A stretch of DNA of 24,456 nt, from assembly GCA_026419705.1 (NCBI GenBank), contig JANZYY010000012.1, positions 1 through 24,456 of the forward strand. Reading direction: 5' to 3'. The stretch comes from Fischerella sp. Lineage in GTDB: Bacteria > Cyanobacteriota > Cyanobacteriia > Cyanobacteriales > Nostocaceae. The notes beneath the pieces were generated by a model, which saw nothing but the letters and a program-made list of their open reading frames with translations, was not told the DNA's origin and ran no database searches. Below are positions 5,317 to 14,037 of this stretch, piece after piece (the stretch's first letter is position 1; each line of letters starts with the position of its first letter). The position numbers and the translations under genes are program-made.

Positions 5317-6417
5317 TTATAAATTTGGTAATTCTTCGTAATTGATGCTATCAGTCATGACGCCAATTACATATGATGTCGATTCTGATTCTTGCAATGC
5401 AGTTTGTTTTTTGCTAGTATCCATATGCTTGTTAAACCAAGGAATTGGACTGGTTTTTGGTGCGGTTTTTTGATATTTAATACCAATGTCCTTTAAAGCT
5501 CCAACGGCAGTGTAATCTACAAAGTCTTTAAGAATATTAGCATTTAAACCAATAACAGGACCTTTGCTAAACAAATAATCTGCCCAATCTTTTTCCTCTC
5601 TAATAACATCTTCATACATTGCATAAACTTCTGCTTCGCATTCTTGCTTGGCCTGTAAGAATCTAGGATCATCTTTAACAACTTGATTAATAATATATGC
5701 AGTCCAACCTTTGTGCAATAGCTCGTCCTGTAGAATAAGGCTAATAATATTACCATTACCAATAAAGATTTTATTCTCTACCATGGCTAGACTGGTAGCA
5801 AAACTAACCATAAATCTAAACGCTTCAAGTGCATAGCTGGCATTTAGTGCCAACCATATGGCTTTAATGTGTTCTTTTTCTTCAACTTCTAAACCTAGCT
5901 CTTTGCGGCAATTTAGCAAATGCAAATTATCATAATATTTGCCAATGTTTGCAGCCATATCTATTATGCCCTTAGTATCGTGTATAGTATTAAAAATTTC
6001 TTTTGGCACATTATAGATGTTGCGAATGATATGGCTGTAACTGCGACTATGAATATTTGTTTCAAAGAACGTCCAGCAATAAACCAAAGCTTCTAATTCT
6101 GGCAAACTTATAACCGGAGTAAAAATTTGACTTGGTCCGCGACCCTGCAAACTATCTAATGCAGTTTGGCGCAGTAAGTTGCTGGTAAAAATATGTCTCA
6201 CAGTTTCGCTGGCATCTTTAAAATCCGCAGCATCTTTAGTTAAACTAATTTCTTCTGGGACCCAAAAAAATCCTCGCCCGGTAACTTCGTAGTCGCTGAT
6301 TTTAGGATATTTAAATTCTTCGAAACGCTGAATAGTAACTGGACCTGCAGGGTCCAAAAACATTTTTCTTGTTAAATAATCTGTTTTAGTTTTTAAATTG
6401 TATTGTTGTTTGCTCAT
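5317..6417 (-). CDS. nrdB: Class I ribonucleotide reductase beta subunit
   Basis: The 366-residue protein provides the diiron-tyrosyl radical for dNTP synthesis with NrdA. Expected residues are D88 (LDSLQGRGPS), E119, H123, radical Tyr127 (HSRSYSHI), E198 (ALEAFRF), E232 and H235 (DELLHKG). The spacing D to first E (31) and E198 to E232 (34) matches E. coli. The first ExxH motif instead reads ETNIH, one residue longer than the usual ETIH, so Y127 is 8 rather than 7 residues from E119. The C-terminal tail, MTDSINYEELPNL, would dock on NrdA. The start overlaps the stop of the HNH gene as ATGA. Confidence 0.95.
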   Translation of the reverse strand: MSKQQYNLKTKTDYLTRKMFLDPAGPVTIQRFEEFKYPKISDYEVTGRGFFWVPEEISLTKDAADFKDASETVRHIFTSNLLRQTALDSLQGRGPSQIFTPVISLPELEALVYCWTFFETNIHSRSYSHIIRNIYNVPKEIFNTIHDTKGIIDMAANIGKYYDNLHLLNCRKELGLEVEEKEHIKAIWLALNASYALEAFRFMVSFATSLAMVENKIFIGNGNIISLILQDELLHKGWTAYIINQVVKDDPRFLQAKQECEAEVYAMYEDVIREEKDWADYLFSKGPVIGLNANILKDFVDYTAVGALKDIGIKYQKTAPKTSPIPWFNKHMDTSKKQTALQESESTSYVIGVMTDSINYEELPNL

Positions 6418-7160
6418 TTATTTTTGTTCCTTGCGTGATATTCTTTCATTTTTAGACTATGTGCGGCATTTTGCTCAGGTGTTCTTTTTGGACGATTTTT
6501 AAAAGAAATTTTCATATTTTTAATATGTTCTTCTGATTTTTTCTTTCCCTTTAAGGGGTTAGGTTTTTTGTAGGGAGGCAAACTTTCAAAAAACTCATAC
6601 CTTAGTTGTTTTTTCTTACAATGTCCAAAATTTCCTTCTGCTGTATATTTTACATTAGAAGCATTTGTTTTTAAATCAGCGGCACATTCAACAATCGAAT
6701 TATACTTTTTATAAAAAGTTCCGTCTAAATTATAAGCATACACTTCTATTCTTTTTTCGGTTGCTGTTTGTTTTATTCCTTTAGTTATTTTTTCTATGTC
6801 GTCTGGATGATGTTTTTTTCCTAGGAATCCTCTTGGATGTCCGTTTTCGTCGAGCCATTGTTTCCTTGCATCAGATGCTCGTCTTCTTAGCCACCCAAAT
6901 AATTTATTATTAGCACGAACATTAGTATGATGGGTCGTCATTATAACAGCCGCATTTACTAAAGGCGGGCTATTTGGATACATTTTAACTAAAAGTTGAT
7001 GGGCTAAAAAATGTTCCTCAGGCGTTAGAATTGCAATATTATCCGGCTCGTCAGAACCGCCTAAACATTTTGGAATAATATGATGTCTTTCGACATATCC
7101 ATCAAGCATTCTGCTTCGACTCCGTTCGATTAACATATCATAATGTTTTTTATAGTTCAT
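6414..7160 (-). CDS. Free-standing HNH homing endonuclease between nrdA and nrdB
   Basis: The 248-residue protein has an N-terminal HNH core: VERHHIIPKCLGGSDEPDNI, then LTPEEHFLAHQLL (His-His, Asn and His of the fold at about residues 26-55). A NUMOD1-like DNA-binding segment follows (VYAYNLDGTFYKKYNSIVEC to about 190), with NUMOD3-type helices GKKHHPDDIEKI and KKSEEHIKNMKIS on either side. This layout is that of phage group I intron-type and free-standing homing endonucleases. T4-like phages often carry such genes inside the nrd cluster, where they cut intron- or gene-less relatives. The insertion leaves nrdA and nrdB intact. It has no Shine-Dalgarno, and its start codon lies in a hairpin. 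Confidence 0.88.
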   Translation of the reverse strand: MNYKKHYDMLIERSRSRMLDGYVERHHIIPKCLGGSDEPDNIAILTPEEHFLAHQLLVKMYPNSPPLVNAAVIMTTHHTNVRANNKLFGWLRRRASDARKQWLDENGHPRGFLGKKHHPDDIEKITKGIKQTATEKRIEVYAYNLDGTFYKKYNSIVECAADLKTNASNVKYTAEGNFGHCKKKQLRYEFFESLPPYKKPNPLKGKKKSEEHIKNMKISFKNRPKRTPEQNAAHSLKMKEYHARNKNK

Positions 7161-7203
7161 AGTATTGTTTATCTATTAGACAATAATAATACTATTATTT
7201 ATT
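7159..7203 (-). promoter_or_regulatory. Start-codon hairpin with late-promoter-like element for the HNH gene
   Basis: Reading leftward, AATAAATA (7203-7196) follows the nrdA stop directly. An 8-bp stem forms between ATAGTATT (7195-7188) and AATACTAT (7166-7159), with two more pairs (GT/AC) after a 6-nt bulge. The right arm includes the first two bases of the HNH start codon. A transcript starting from the promoter (expected near 7190) would lose most of the left arm and free the start. Confidence 0.45.
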
Positions 7204-9525
7204 CTACAATTTACACGATTCGCATCCGGATTCGTCATCAAAATCTATCTTTTCTAATGGTCTAACCTCTAGAGAATCCTGAACTTTTGCTCCTTGCTTA
7301 TTTACGAGGCTGTAGTAAAAACTTTTTATTCCCCAATAATGTGCTTGCATCAAATTCTTTGCAATAAGAGTTGTAGGAACTTTTCTATCTGGAAAATGCG
7401 CAGGATTATAAAAAGTATTTGTGCTGATACTTTGATCTACATACGCTGCCAGTACTGCCGCAGTTTTAATATATCCTATACAATCTGTTTGATCCCACAT
7501 TAGTTGGTATTTGTTTTTTAATTTATGATACTCAGGAACTACTTGAGTAAACGACCCTGCTTTACTTTCTTTAGTAGAAATAAGACTCATGGGAAGTTCT
7601 ATGCCGTTTGTAGAACCAATGACAACACTGCTTGATTCCACAGGAGCAATGGCAGTTAATGTGGCATTACGAACACCATGCTGACGCATTTGTTCTCTAA
7701 GAGATTCCCAATCGAGTTCGGGTTCAAAATTAACTAACTCATTAACTCCGGGTGCACGACGTTCCCACGGAAAGACGCCACGACCATACCATGTTTTATC
7801 ACTATCTTTGCACTTGCCCCTTTCTCGAGCTAATTCGACTGCGGCTTCTGTGAGATAAAAAGCCTGATGCTCCATCCAAGACTTTACTTCTTGCAAGGCT
7901 TCTTTTTCGCCGTATTTTAAATTACGCTTTGCATGCCAATATGCTAGATTGGTAACACCTATTCCCAAGGGTCGAATTTCTTCATTGCTTAAACGACTTT
8001 GAATACTGAGAAAGTCTTGATAGTCTAAAATGTTATTAAGACTACGATGTAATATTCTGCAGGCTCTACGCATGTCTTCGGGATTTCTAAATGCTCCCCA
8101 ATTGATTGATCCTAATGTGCAGAGAGCAATTCTACCATCCTCGTCATCTAATCTCTTAAAAGGACGTGTAGGTAAAAGAATTTCGCAGCAAAGATTACTT
8201 TGATAAATCGTATGATACTCCGGATCAAACGGTCCTTGATTCATTACATTGTCAATGAACACCAAGTAGATGCGACCTGTATCGGTTCTTTCCTTGAGAA
8301 TACCACCTTTAAATACTTCCTCAGCGCTCATGGTCTTTTTACGAAGACCTTTTTGTTTTTCATACTTTACATATAGTTCTTCAAACAATGATGTATTACT
8401 GTAGAATGCTTCATAGAGATCAGGCACTTCGTTTGGGTCAAAGAAAGTAATGTTTTCTTTATTCTTAAAACGTCGCCAGAAAAAAGCGCTTAGGACCACA
8501 CCGTAATCCATGTGCCGTACACGAGTTTCTTCTGTACCTTGGTTGTTCTTCAGAACAATAAGATCATCAAACTGATAATGCCAAATCGGATAAAATACCG
8601 TAGCGCTGGCATTTCTTATACCGCCTTGGCTACAACTACGAAGATCACTAAACCACTTTTTTAAAAACGGGATCAAACCCGTATGCATAATTTCGCCGCC
8701 GCGAATAGGACTACCCAATGGGCGCAATCTACCTATTTCTAAACCGATTCCTGCTCGCTTGCTGGCATATTTGGCCATCATTTCTCCGCTGGCAAAAATA
8801 CTGTCGAGGTCGTCGTCACTTCTAATAAGCACACAACTGCTAAATTGTTTTGTAGGCGTTCCTAATCCCGCCAATACCGGTGTTGCCAATGTAAATAGTC
8901 CATCGCTGGCAGCATTATAGTATTCCTTAATATATTTCATACGGGCGCTTTGCGGTTCTTCTTTATGGAAAACCGTTGCAGCTGCCACTATATAACGAAC
9001 CTGAGGAGTCTCATAAATCTGTTTGGTGCTGCGGTTTTTAACAAGATATTTTTCTATAAGTTGCTCAATGGCCGCATAACTATATTGTTCATCTTTGGAA
9101 TGGTCGATAAAAGTTTCCATTCGATCCCATTCCTCTTCGGTATACCACTCTAGTAATTCTTTGGTATAAAGTCCAACCGATACATTACGTTTAACAATAT
9201 CGTAAAGGCGCCACGGTTGATAGTCACCATAAACATCCTTGCGCAGCATACTCAACCTTTGTTTGCCGGCAACAAATTGATAATTTATGTGTCCAACATC
9301 GGGGTTGGTTTCAATATCGATCAAATCAACCATTGCACGCAAAGTGATTTCATCGATTTCTCTTGTTGAGATTCCATCATAAAAATGCGGCTGTGCTTTG
9401 ATTTCGATCATCGATTGGCTTACATCTGCTATGCCTTTACACACTTTTTCAACTTGTGCTTGCCATTTTTCTAAATTTAGTGGAACACGAGTCCCACTAC
9501 GCTTAATAACGTGAATAGTTGTCAT
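7204..9525 (-). CDS. nrdA: Class Ia ribonucleotide reductase alpha subunit
   Basis: About 773 residues. It reduces ribonucleoside diphosphates for phage DNA synthesis. An N-terminal ATP-cone (HVIKRSGTRVPLNLEKW, FYDGISTREIDE) suggests overall allosteric control by ATP/dATP. Numbering from ATG 9525, catalytic residues are C231 (SSC), N444, C446 and E448 (NLCCE), C469 (ALCTLGS) and the radical-transfer pair Y737-Y738 (FYY); all keep E. coli relative spacing. The C-terminal shuttle cysteines are C768 and C771 in GCESCKL, closer together than the E. coli pair. The frame also has GTG 9531, but AAGAGG sits 6 nt before ATG 9525. It heads the nrd operon with nrdB and glutaredoxin. Confidence 0.96.
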   Translation of the reverse strand: MTTIHVIKRSGTRVPLNLEKWQAQVEKVCKGIADVSQSMIEIKAQPHFYDGISTREIDEITLRAMVDLIDIETNPDVGHINYQFVAGKQRLSMLRKDVYGDYQPWRLYDIVKRNVSVGLYTKELLEWYTEEEWDRMETFIDHSKDEQYSYAAIEQLIEKYLVKNRSTKQIYETPQVRYIVAAATVFHKEEPQSARMKYIKEYYNAASDGLFTLATPVLAGLGTPTKQFSSCVLIRSDDDLDSIFASGEMMAKYASKRAGIGLEIGRLRPLGSPIRGGEIMHTGLIPFLKKWFSDLRSCSQGGIRNASATVFYPIWHYQFDDLIVLKNNQGTEETRVRHMDYGVVLSAFFWRRFKNKENITFFDPNEVPDLYEAFYSNTSLFEELYVKYEKQKGLRKKTMSAEEVFKGGILKERTDTGRIYLVFIDNVMNQGPFDPEYHTIYQSNLCCEILLPTRPFKRLDDEDGRIALCTLGSINWGAFRNPEDMRRACRILHRSLNNILDYQDFLSIQSRLSNEEIRPLGIGVTNLAYWHAKRNLKYGEKEALQEVKSWMEHQAFYLTEAAVELARERGKCKDSDKTWYGRGVFPWERRAPGVNELVNFEPELDWESLREQMRQHGVRNATLTAIAPVESSSVVIGSTNGIELPMSLISTKESKAGSFTQVVPEYHKLKNKYQLMWDQTDCIGYIKTAAVLAAYVDQSISTNTFYNPAHFPDRKVPTTLIAKNLMQAHYWGIKSFYYSLVNKQGAKVQDSLEVRPLEKIDFDDESGCESCKL

Positions 9526-9538
9526 TGACACCCTCTTA

Positions 9539-9988
9539 TTAATATCGGTCTAGATTAAGATCTGTGCTGGTATATGCATATTTGAGAATCATGTTTTTAT
9601 CGAGTTGCTGTTTATTTACAACCGTATCAAATATCATATTCAACACATATTTTCCTTGATTTATCCAAACTAAATTATAATAAACTTTTTCTTCTTGATG
9701 GTAATATATTCTTATTTCCTGGTCTAAATTTTTCCCGTGAATACTAAATTGTAAAGTATACAACATCCCCAATGCTTTTGCAATATCACAGTAATAATTT
9801 TCATATAAAATTGTCCAAGGGTCTGGCCATTCTGGATTTTTATCGGGGCTTAGATAATAATTAACATATGGAGCATAACTCCAAAGATGCGTTGTTTTTT
9901 GCAACGCATCTTCTAGAGGTAACTGATTTATTTCGTTTCGAAATTCGCGCCAAGCATTTAAACGCTCGGCGGATTTTAAATTCCACAT
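9539..9988 (-). CDS. Conserved T4-like phage protein, unknown
   Basis: About 149 residues starting MWNLKSAERLNAWREFRNEI. The aromatic core includes LWSYAPYVNYYLSPD, EWPDPWTILYENYYCDIAKA and LGMLYTLQFSIHG, a pattern I associate with hypothetical proteins of marine T4-like phages (WPDPWxL..GxYCDIAKxLGMLYT). The frame extends to ATG 10036, which would overlap the fibre gene by 41 bp. ATG 9988, 7 nt after that gene's stop, is preferred, but neither start has a good ribosome binding site. Function unknown. Confidence 0.65.
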   Translation of the reverse strand: MWNLKSAERLNAWREFRNEINQLPLEDALQKTTHLWSYAPYVNYYLSPDKNPEWPDPWTILYENYYCDIAKALGMLYTLQFSIHGKNLDQEIRIYYHQEEKVYYNLVWINQGKYVLNMIFDTVVNKQQLDKNMILKYAYTSTDLNLDRY

Positions 9989-9995
9989 ATTTGAT

Positions 9996-11207
9996 TTATC
10001 GCAAATGCCAGGTGTTATAATCAACCCTAGTAGCAATTATAGTTTCGCCGTCGCTGAATGTACTAGATCTACCCTTAATAACAACGTTTACACCTGGCAA
10101 TAATGTTGCTGTGCTACCACTATCATTAAAAAACACTACAGATGTTCCTATGCCCGGACCATAACCGTGTTGTTGAATTACCAAATCAGAGGGTATAGTT
10201 ACACTATTTGTTGTTAATATGTAATAGGCCGTCCCCCAAGATTCTTCTAATGAAGTCATTATTACTTGACTTGGCGACGATATTGTAAAAAAATCATATT
10301 TATTTGGATTTCGCCAACCTACAATTAGGTCAGGACCGCAAATTATTGTATCACTGAACGTCCCCCACGTTGAAGATTGGAAATTTGGTGGCGGGTCAAA
10401 TCCAATTTTACCTTCTGCTATAATTATTCGTCGGGTTTCATCATTTTCACCGGTTTCTATTATAAATTTTCCGGCCTTATCTAATAAATCTACGGCGTTT
10501 TCGTTAACTACGCTTCGACTTAAATCAATAATGACATCTCCACATCTACCATCGTATGCTGTACCGGGTGCAAAATATATACTACCGCCCCCATCGTATC
10601 CACGACCACCCCTTAAATCAAGGAAGCCGCCTAGGGCAGGACCGTTTTCGCCTGTTTCATTTAGAGCAACTCCTGCATATATACTTAATGAACCGCCTTG
10701 ATTTAATGTATCATATGCTTTAATTAATGTACTATTGTACTGTTCGTTACCTAATGAAAGAAAATTTATGGAAGGCCATTCTGTAGTATCTGTTAGATAT
10801 AACATGTTTGTAGTTGCTATTTCATTTGGACCACCCACAACTAAAACAGAACCCGGAGCGGCTGAATCAAAATTAATAGTTCCGCTCGGGGGGTCTGAAG
10901 CAATCCAGTTTAAACCATCAAATGTTAAAACTTGTCCTTCTTCAGGGGGTGTTGTTAAATCAATTTCCTCTAATGAACTAAGTTGTCCAGTAAATGCTAC
11001 ATCAGCGAACACGGGTACATTATTCAAACTAGAATAATTACCAGTAAATGCTACATTGGCTAGAGATGCAATATCAGCTTTAGGAGCAACGGCAGAAGAA
11101 ACATGGCTAGTAATTTCTGTTACAGTCCATAGATTCAAATCTTGCCTTATAGATTGTAACTGTCCGGGTGTAGCAGGAATCGGGGGATCACCAATTTTTA
11201 TTGTCAT
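9996..11207 (-). CDS. Tail fibre-like protein with Gly-rich beta repeats
   Basis: The 403-residue protein has an N-terminal part with two copies of an AFTGxYSSL/AFTGQLSSL element (about residues 53-80), like the YSDLxNxP repeats of phage fibres. EGQVLTFDGLNWIAS, a common fibre motif, follows. A glycine-rich beta region (GGSLSIYAG, LGGFLDLRGG, GGGSIYFAPG, CGDVIIDLS) resembles the solenoid repeats of the gene at the right edge. The C-terminal domain is beta-rich and ends in DGETIIATRVDYNTWHLR. AAGGAAAA precedes the start, 10 nt after the tailspike stop. It is probably a virion adhesin or fibre component. Confidence 0.75.
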   Translation of the reverse strand: MTIKIGDPPIPATPGQLQSIRQDLNLWTVTEITSHVSSAVAPKADIASLANVAFTGNYSSLNNVPVFADVAFTGQLSSLEEIDLTTPPEEGQVLTFDGLNWIASDPPSGTINFDSAAPGSVLVVGGPNEIATTNMLYLTDTTEWPSINFLSLGNEQYNSTLIKAYDTLNQGGSLSIYAGVALNETGENGPALGGFLDLRGGRGYDGGGSIYFAPGTAYDGRCGDVIIDLSRSVVNENAVDLLDKAGKFIIETGENDETRRIIIAEGKIGFDPPPNFQSSTWGTFSDTIICGPDLIVGWRNPNKYDFFTISSPSQVIMTSLEESWGTAYYILTTNSVTIPSDLVIQQHGYGPGIGTSVVFFNDSGSTATLLPGVNVVIKGRSSTFSDGETIIATRVDYNTWHLR

Positions 11208-11217
11208 TTTTTTTCCT

Positions 11218-12864
11218 TTATACGCTTAACGGATCATTATTTAAATAAATTAGATCATCATCTAAATAAATGAAATTTATAGGTATTACGTTTTCATATG
11301 TCTTGAAATGCTCGATATTTAAAAGTATAACGGGAGTAGGACCGGGAGTTGATGAATAATATAAAGTTGGTGTATTGCCATCTAAAACAATCGATATATC
11401 AACTCCGAGATCGACGTCTTCAACATAATCATCGTCGTAATATAATGAAGAATTTTTAACAAATCTTATTTTTCCTGTTCGCTTCCAATCTCCACGAATT
11501 ATTGTATAATTGATGCATGCATTATCTATGTTTGGCGACAAAGAAATATTAGAAGACTCAAAAATCGCGCCAGGCGTAAGAGATTTAACAAAGCCATGAC
11601 CTGTAATATATGTTCCTAGCGTCAGTCCTTTAACGTCACTTAGCATAGAAACTCTAGCAGCACCAAAACTAACAATTGGGACTGTTACATCTTCACTTTC
11701 TGATCTACTAAAACTATCTCCAATGCTATAACAATTATGCTCTCTATAAGCTATTACAGGGTCTACTGCATTAGGTGTGTAGTTGTTGCCTACATTGTTA
11801 TAATAGTTATAGGAACTGAATACACTTCTTACATTATCAGCCGCATAAATTGCACAACTAGCAATATCTTTAATTTGACTATTTACAACTTTAATAAATT
11901 TAGGTTTATTGGGTACATTTTGTGTTCCTAAATTTAACATTCTAAAATGTTGATCGAATTTGCAGTCTAAAAACTCTACAAAACTAACGTTAGCACTGGT
12001 GTTAGTAACATATTTTATTTTAGAAAAGTTACAACGAACAAATCTTAAATTTTTTACTTCTGCCAAATTGCTTTGTATTTTTAAAGCTTCTGCATCAGCA
12101 GTAGAAACTATAGGATTAGATTGTGACCCTTTAAATTCACAATCTACAAATAAAAGATTTGTAGCACTTTCTATATCAACAATATTTCCTGCTGTTGCAT
12201 GTACAAAAGTAATGCCTTCAACTTCTACATTTCCGGGCATTAAAGCATCATTAGTACCTATTCCATTTAATGGACTTGTGCCAATTTGTCCTAAACTGTC
12301 TGCTATATGCACTGTAGGTAGTGCTGCATTAAATTGTGTAATTATTGTTCTGTCTTTACCAGCGCCTTTAATTTTAACATTCGGAAGTAGTCGTAATGAA
12401 TTTGCACTTAATCTATAAGTCCCAGCTGGTATAATTAAAGTTCTACGAACCTTAGGTTCTGTTGCAGCAGAATACAGATAGAGTTGGCTTAATGCACGAT
12501 TAAGTGCATCAGAATCATCAACAACACCGGAACCTTTAGCACCAAAATCTCTAGAAGTAACGAATTCGTCTAATTTTTCTTGCACTCCTCTAACTACCGG
12601 AGCTAGCGGGCTTGGACCGGTTTGTACTATATATCCCGAATCTTCCCCTTTATATGTATAGGTGTCCAGGGTTGCAAGTATATCCGAAAATTCAGTTAAA
12701 ATTTCAGTATTACCAACTACAGGTGCACCTTCTTCAGGCGTACCATTGCCTATATATAATCGTCTACTATCTAATGCCCAACCTAATTCGCCGCTGGCTA
12801 ACTGAGGTAAATCTTGCTGCAATCCGCGGCGGTGCTGAATAGAACTAATTTGAACTATGGCCAT
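11218..12864 (-). CDS. Pectate-lyase-fold tailspike protein
   Basis: The 548-residue protein has an N-terminal phage-attachment-type element (IQHRRGLQQDLPQLASGELG, then RRLYIGNGTPEEGAP). A right-handed beta-helix entry follows at about residue 103: VTSRDFGAKGSGVVDDSDAL, LIIPAGTYRLSANSL, VKIKGAGKDRTII. This is the Pectate_lyase_3 pattern of depolymerising tailspikes. Helix rungs continue (VEVEGITFVHA, LLFVDCEFKG, LRFVRCNFSK, VEFLDCKFDQ). The last 150 residues form a separate domain. It likely binds or cleaves a surface polysaccharide of the host; catalytic residues cannot be assigned by eye. It is paired with the fibre gene downstream. Confidence 0.85.
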   Translation of the reverse strand: MAIVQISSIQHRRGLQQDLPQLASGELGWALDSRRLYIGNGTPEEGAPVVGNTEILTEFSDILATLDTYTYKGEDSGYIVQTGPSPLAPVVRGVQEKLDEFVTSRDFGAKGSGVVDDSDALNRALSQLYLYSAATEPKVRRTLIIPAGTYRLSANSLRLLPNVKIKGAGKDRTIITQFNAALPTVHIADSLGQIGTSPLNGIGTNDALMPGNVEVEGITFVHATAGNIVDIESATNLLFVDCEFKGSQSNPIVSTADAEALKIQSNLAEVKNLRFVRCNFSKIKYVTNTSANVSFVEFLDCKFDQHFRMLNLGTQNVPNKPKFIKVVNSQIKDIASCAIYAADNVRSVFSSYNYYNNVGNNYTPNAVDPVIAYREHNCYSIGDSFSRSESEDVTVPIVSFGAARVSMLSDVKGLTLGTYITGHGFVKSLTPGAIFESSNISLSPNIDNACINYTIIRGDWKRTGKIRFVKNSSLYYDDDYVEDVDLGVDISIVLDGNTPTLYYSSTPGPTPVILLNIEHFKTYENVIPINFIYLDDDLIYLNNDPLSV

Positions 12865-12879
12865 TATATTTTTAATCCG

Positions 12880-12902
12880 TTCTGATATATTATTTATCAG
12901 AA
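12880..12902 (-). promoter_or_regulatory. 8-bp hairpin containing GATAAATA upstream of the tailspike gene
   Basis: TTCTGATA (12880-12887) pairs perfectly with TATCAGAA (12895-12902) over a 7-nt loop. Reading leftward it contains GATAAATA (12897-12890), one base off the late consensus, 25 nt before the tailspike start. It also contains the stop codon of the nuclease gene. It could be a late promoter or an mRNA hairpin; no T-run follows. Confidence 0.35.
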
Positions 12903-13582
12903 ATCATTAATCGATAATATTGTTCTGTTCTTTGCCACCAGCGATCAGACCAATAATCAAAATCATCACCTTCGATTACCCATTCTTGATATTGAAAATC
13001 TTGGCTGCACATCAAAATAACCCCTGTTTTGATATTAGATCCGTAAACTTTATTATGTGCATCCGCGTAAGCGCACAATTGTGCAAAATAATCTTCAATT
13101 TGTTTTTCTGTTTTGGGTTTATTTGTTTGCTTAAAGTCTATTATAGCGGGTTTATTCTTCCAAATTCCTACACAATCTGTTGTTCCTGCATATATTTCGG
13201 GATAATATAAACTAACTTCGTTACCCCAAAATTCATCTACATTTTTTAATCCTTTTTCACAAATAATTTTAGCCATTTGGTTACTTTGTTGAGCAAAAGG
13301 ATTTGTACCAGGGTCAGGAAATTTCCCTTCTTTAATGTATAACTCCAGATATTTGTGCATTCGTGTACCGCGTGCTGCTGCTTCTGTCGTGATTGTTTTA
13401 GCACGATCTTGTCCAACAGCCCGTTTCCATTCTTGTAATATGCGCTTTTTTTCTTCAGATTGAGTTTGGTCTAAAATTGTTGTTACTGACGGCACTTTAG
13501 ATCCGTCAGGCAACACATAATGTCTCTTCCCACCAAACTCATTCCTTGATAACTCTTGATAATTGAATTTTTTGATAATCAT
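12890..13582 (-). CDS. PD-(D/E)XK exonuclease, RecB/MGME1-like
   Basis: The 230-residue protein carries the motif order of RecB-type single-strand exonucleases: VPSVTTIL near residue 30, RGTRMHKYLE with H76, E122 (NEVSLYY), D136 (AGTTDCVG), D149 and K151 (IIDFKQ), and Q168 with Y172 (QLCAYA). Proteins of this MGME1-like type act on DNA ends in recombination and repair. Four cysteines are present (about residues 108, 137, 170 and 193), but they do not follow the Cas4/AddB Fe-S spacing. It lies downstream of iscA by 55 bp and may be cotranscribed with it. Confidence 0.82.
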   Translation of the reverse strand: MIIKKFNYQELSRNEFGGKRHYVLPDGSKVPSVTTILDQTQSEEKKRILQEWKRAVGQDRAKTITTEAAARGTRMHKYLELYIKEGKFPDPGTNPFAQQSNQMAKIICEKGLKNVDEFWGNEVSLYYPEIYAGTTDCVGIWKNKPAIIDFKQTNKPKTEKQIEDYFAQLCAYADAHNKVYGSNIKTGVILMCSQDFQYQEWVIEGDDFDYWSDRWWQRTEQYYRLMISDK

Positions 13583-13637
13583 TCTTTAATTTTAAACCTT
13601 CCTATAGTTTTATCAAAATATTTTTATCCAGTGGATT

Positions 13638-13967
13638 TTAAACTCTGAAACTGCTTCCGCAACCGCACCGGTCACGCTCATTTGGATTTATAAAACTAAA
13701 CCCTTCATTTAATCCTTCTTTAACCCAATCAATGGTCATACCATAAAGATATGGTCTATGTTTTGGGTCCATGTAAATTCGAACGCCATTTACATCGTGA
13801 TGCTCTATGCAGTGCTGCCGACCTTGTTCAACATCTACATATTCTAACACATAAGCCAATCCCGAGCAACCAGTAGTTTTTACACCAACTTTTATGCCTA
13901 ACCCACGACCTCTTTTTGCTATCTGTTGTTTAACTTTAGTGGCTGCAAGTTCAGTTATTGATATCAT
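13638..13967 (-). CDS. iscA: IscA-type Fe-S cluster assembly protein
   Basis: The 109-residue protein has the three A-type carrier cysteines: C34 in VGVKTTGCSGLAYVLEYVD, and C101 and C103 in RCGCGSSFRV. The segments WVKEGLNEGFSFINPN and IYMDPKHRPYLYGMTIDW follow bacterial IscA closely. A-type carriers bind iron or Fe-S clusters and pass them to client proteins. An insertion-like stretch (EQGRQHCIEHHD) adds a Cys and three His in the variable loop. AAAGG sits 8 nt ahead of ATG 13967. It follows iscU by 70 bp, making a phage-borne two-gene Isc set; IscS, HscA/B and ferredoxin are not in the window and would come from the host. Confidence 0.93.
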   Translation of the reverse strand: MISITELAATKVKQQIAKRGRGLGIKVGVKTTGCSGLAYVLEYVDVEQGRQHCIEHHDVNGVRIYMDPKHRPYLYGMTIDWVKEGLNEGFSFINPNERDRCGCGSSFRV

Positions 13968-14037
13968 ATCGATGCCTTTGTGAATTTTTCTAAATCACTT
14001 TTCTAAATTTGTCTTTATACTACATACTAGGAGCCAA

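Noticed and set aside
6414..7160. nrdB interrupted or split by an intron
   Set aside because: NrdA and NrdB are both full length with intact ends; the HNH gene is free-standing between them.
11960..12418. Long plus-strand ORF (152 codons)
   Set aside because: It is antisense to the tailspike gene, whose family match is clear; the translation has no domain and no ribosome binding site.
12890..13582. Cas4-type Fe-S nuclease as client of the phage IscU
   Set aside because: Four cysteines are present, but not in the one-plus-three spacing of Cas4 or AddB; the protein fits MGME1-like nucleases without a cluster.
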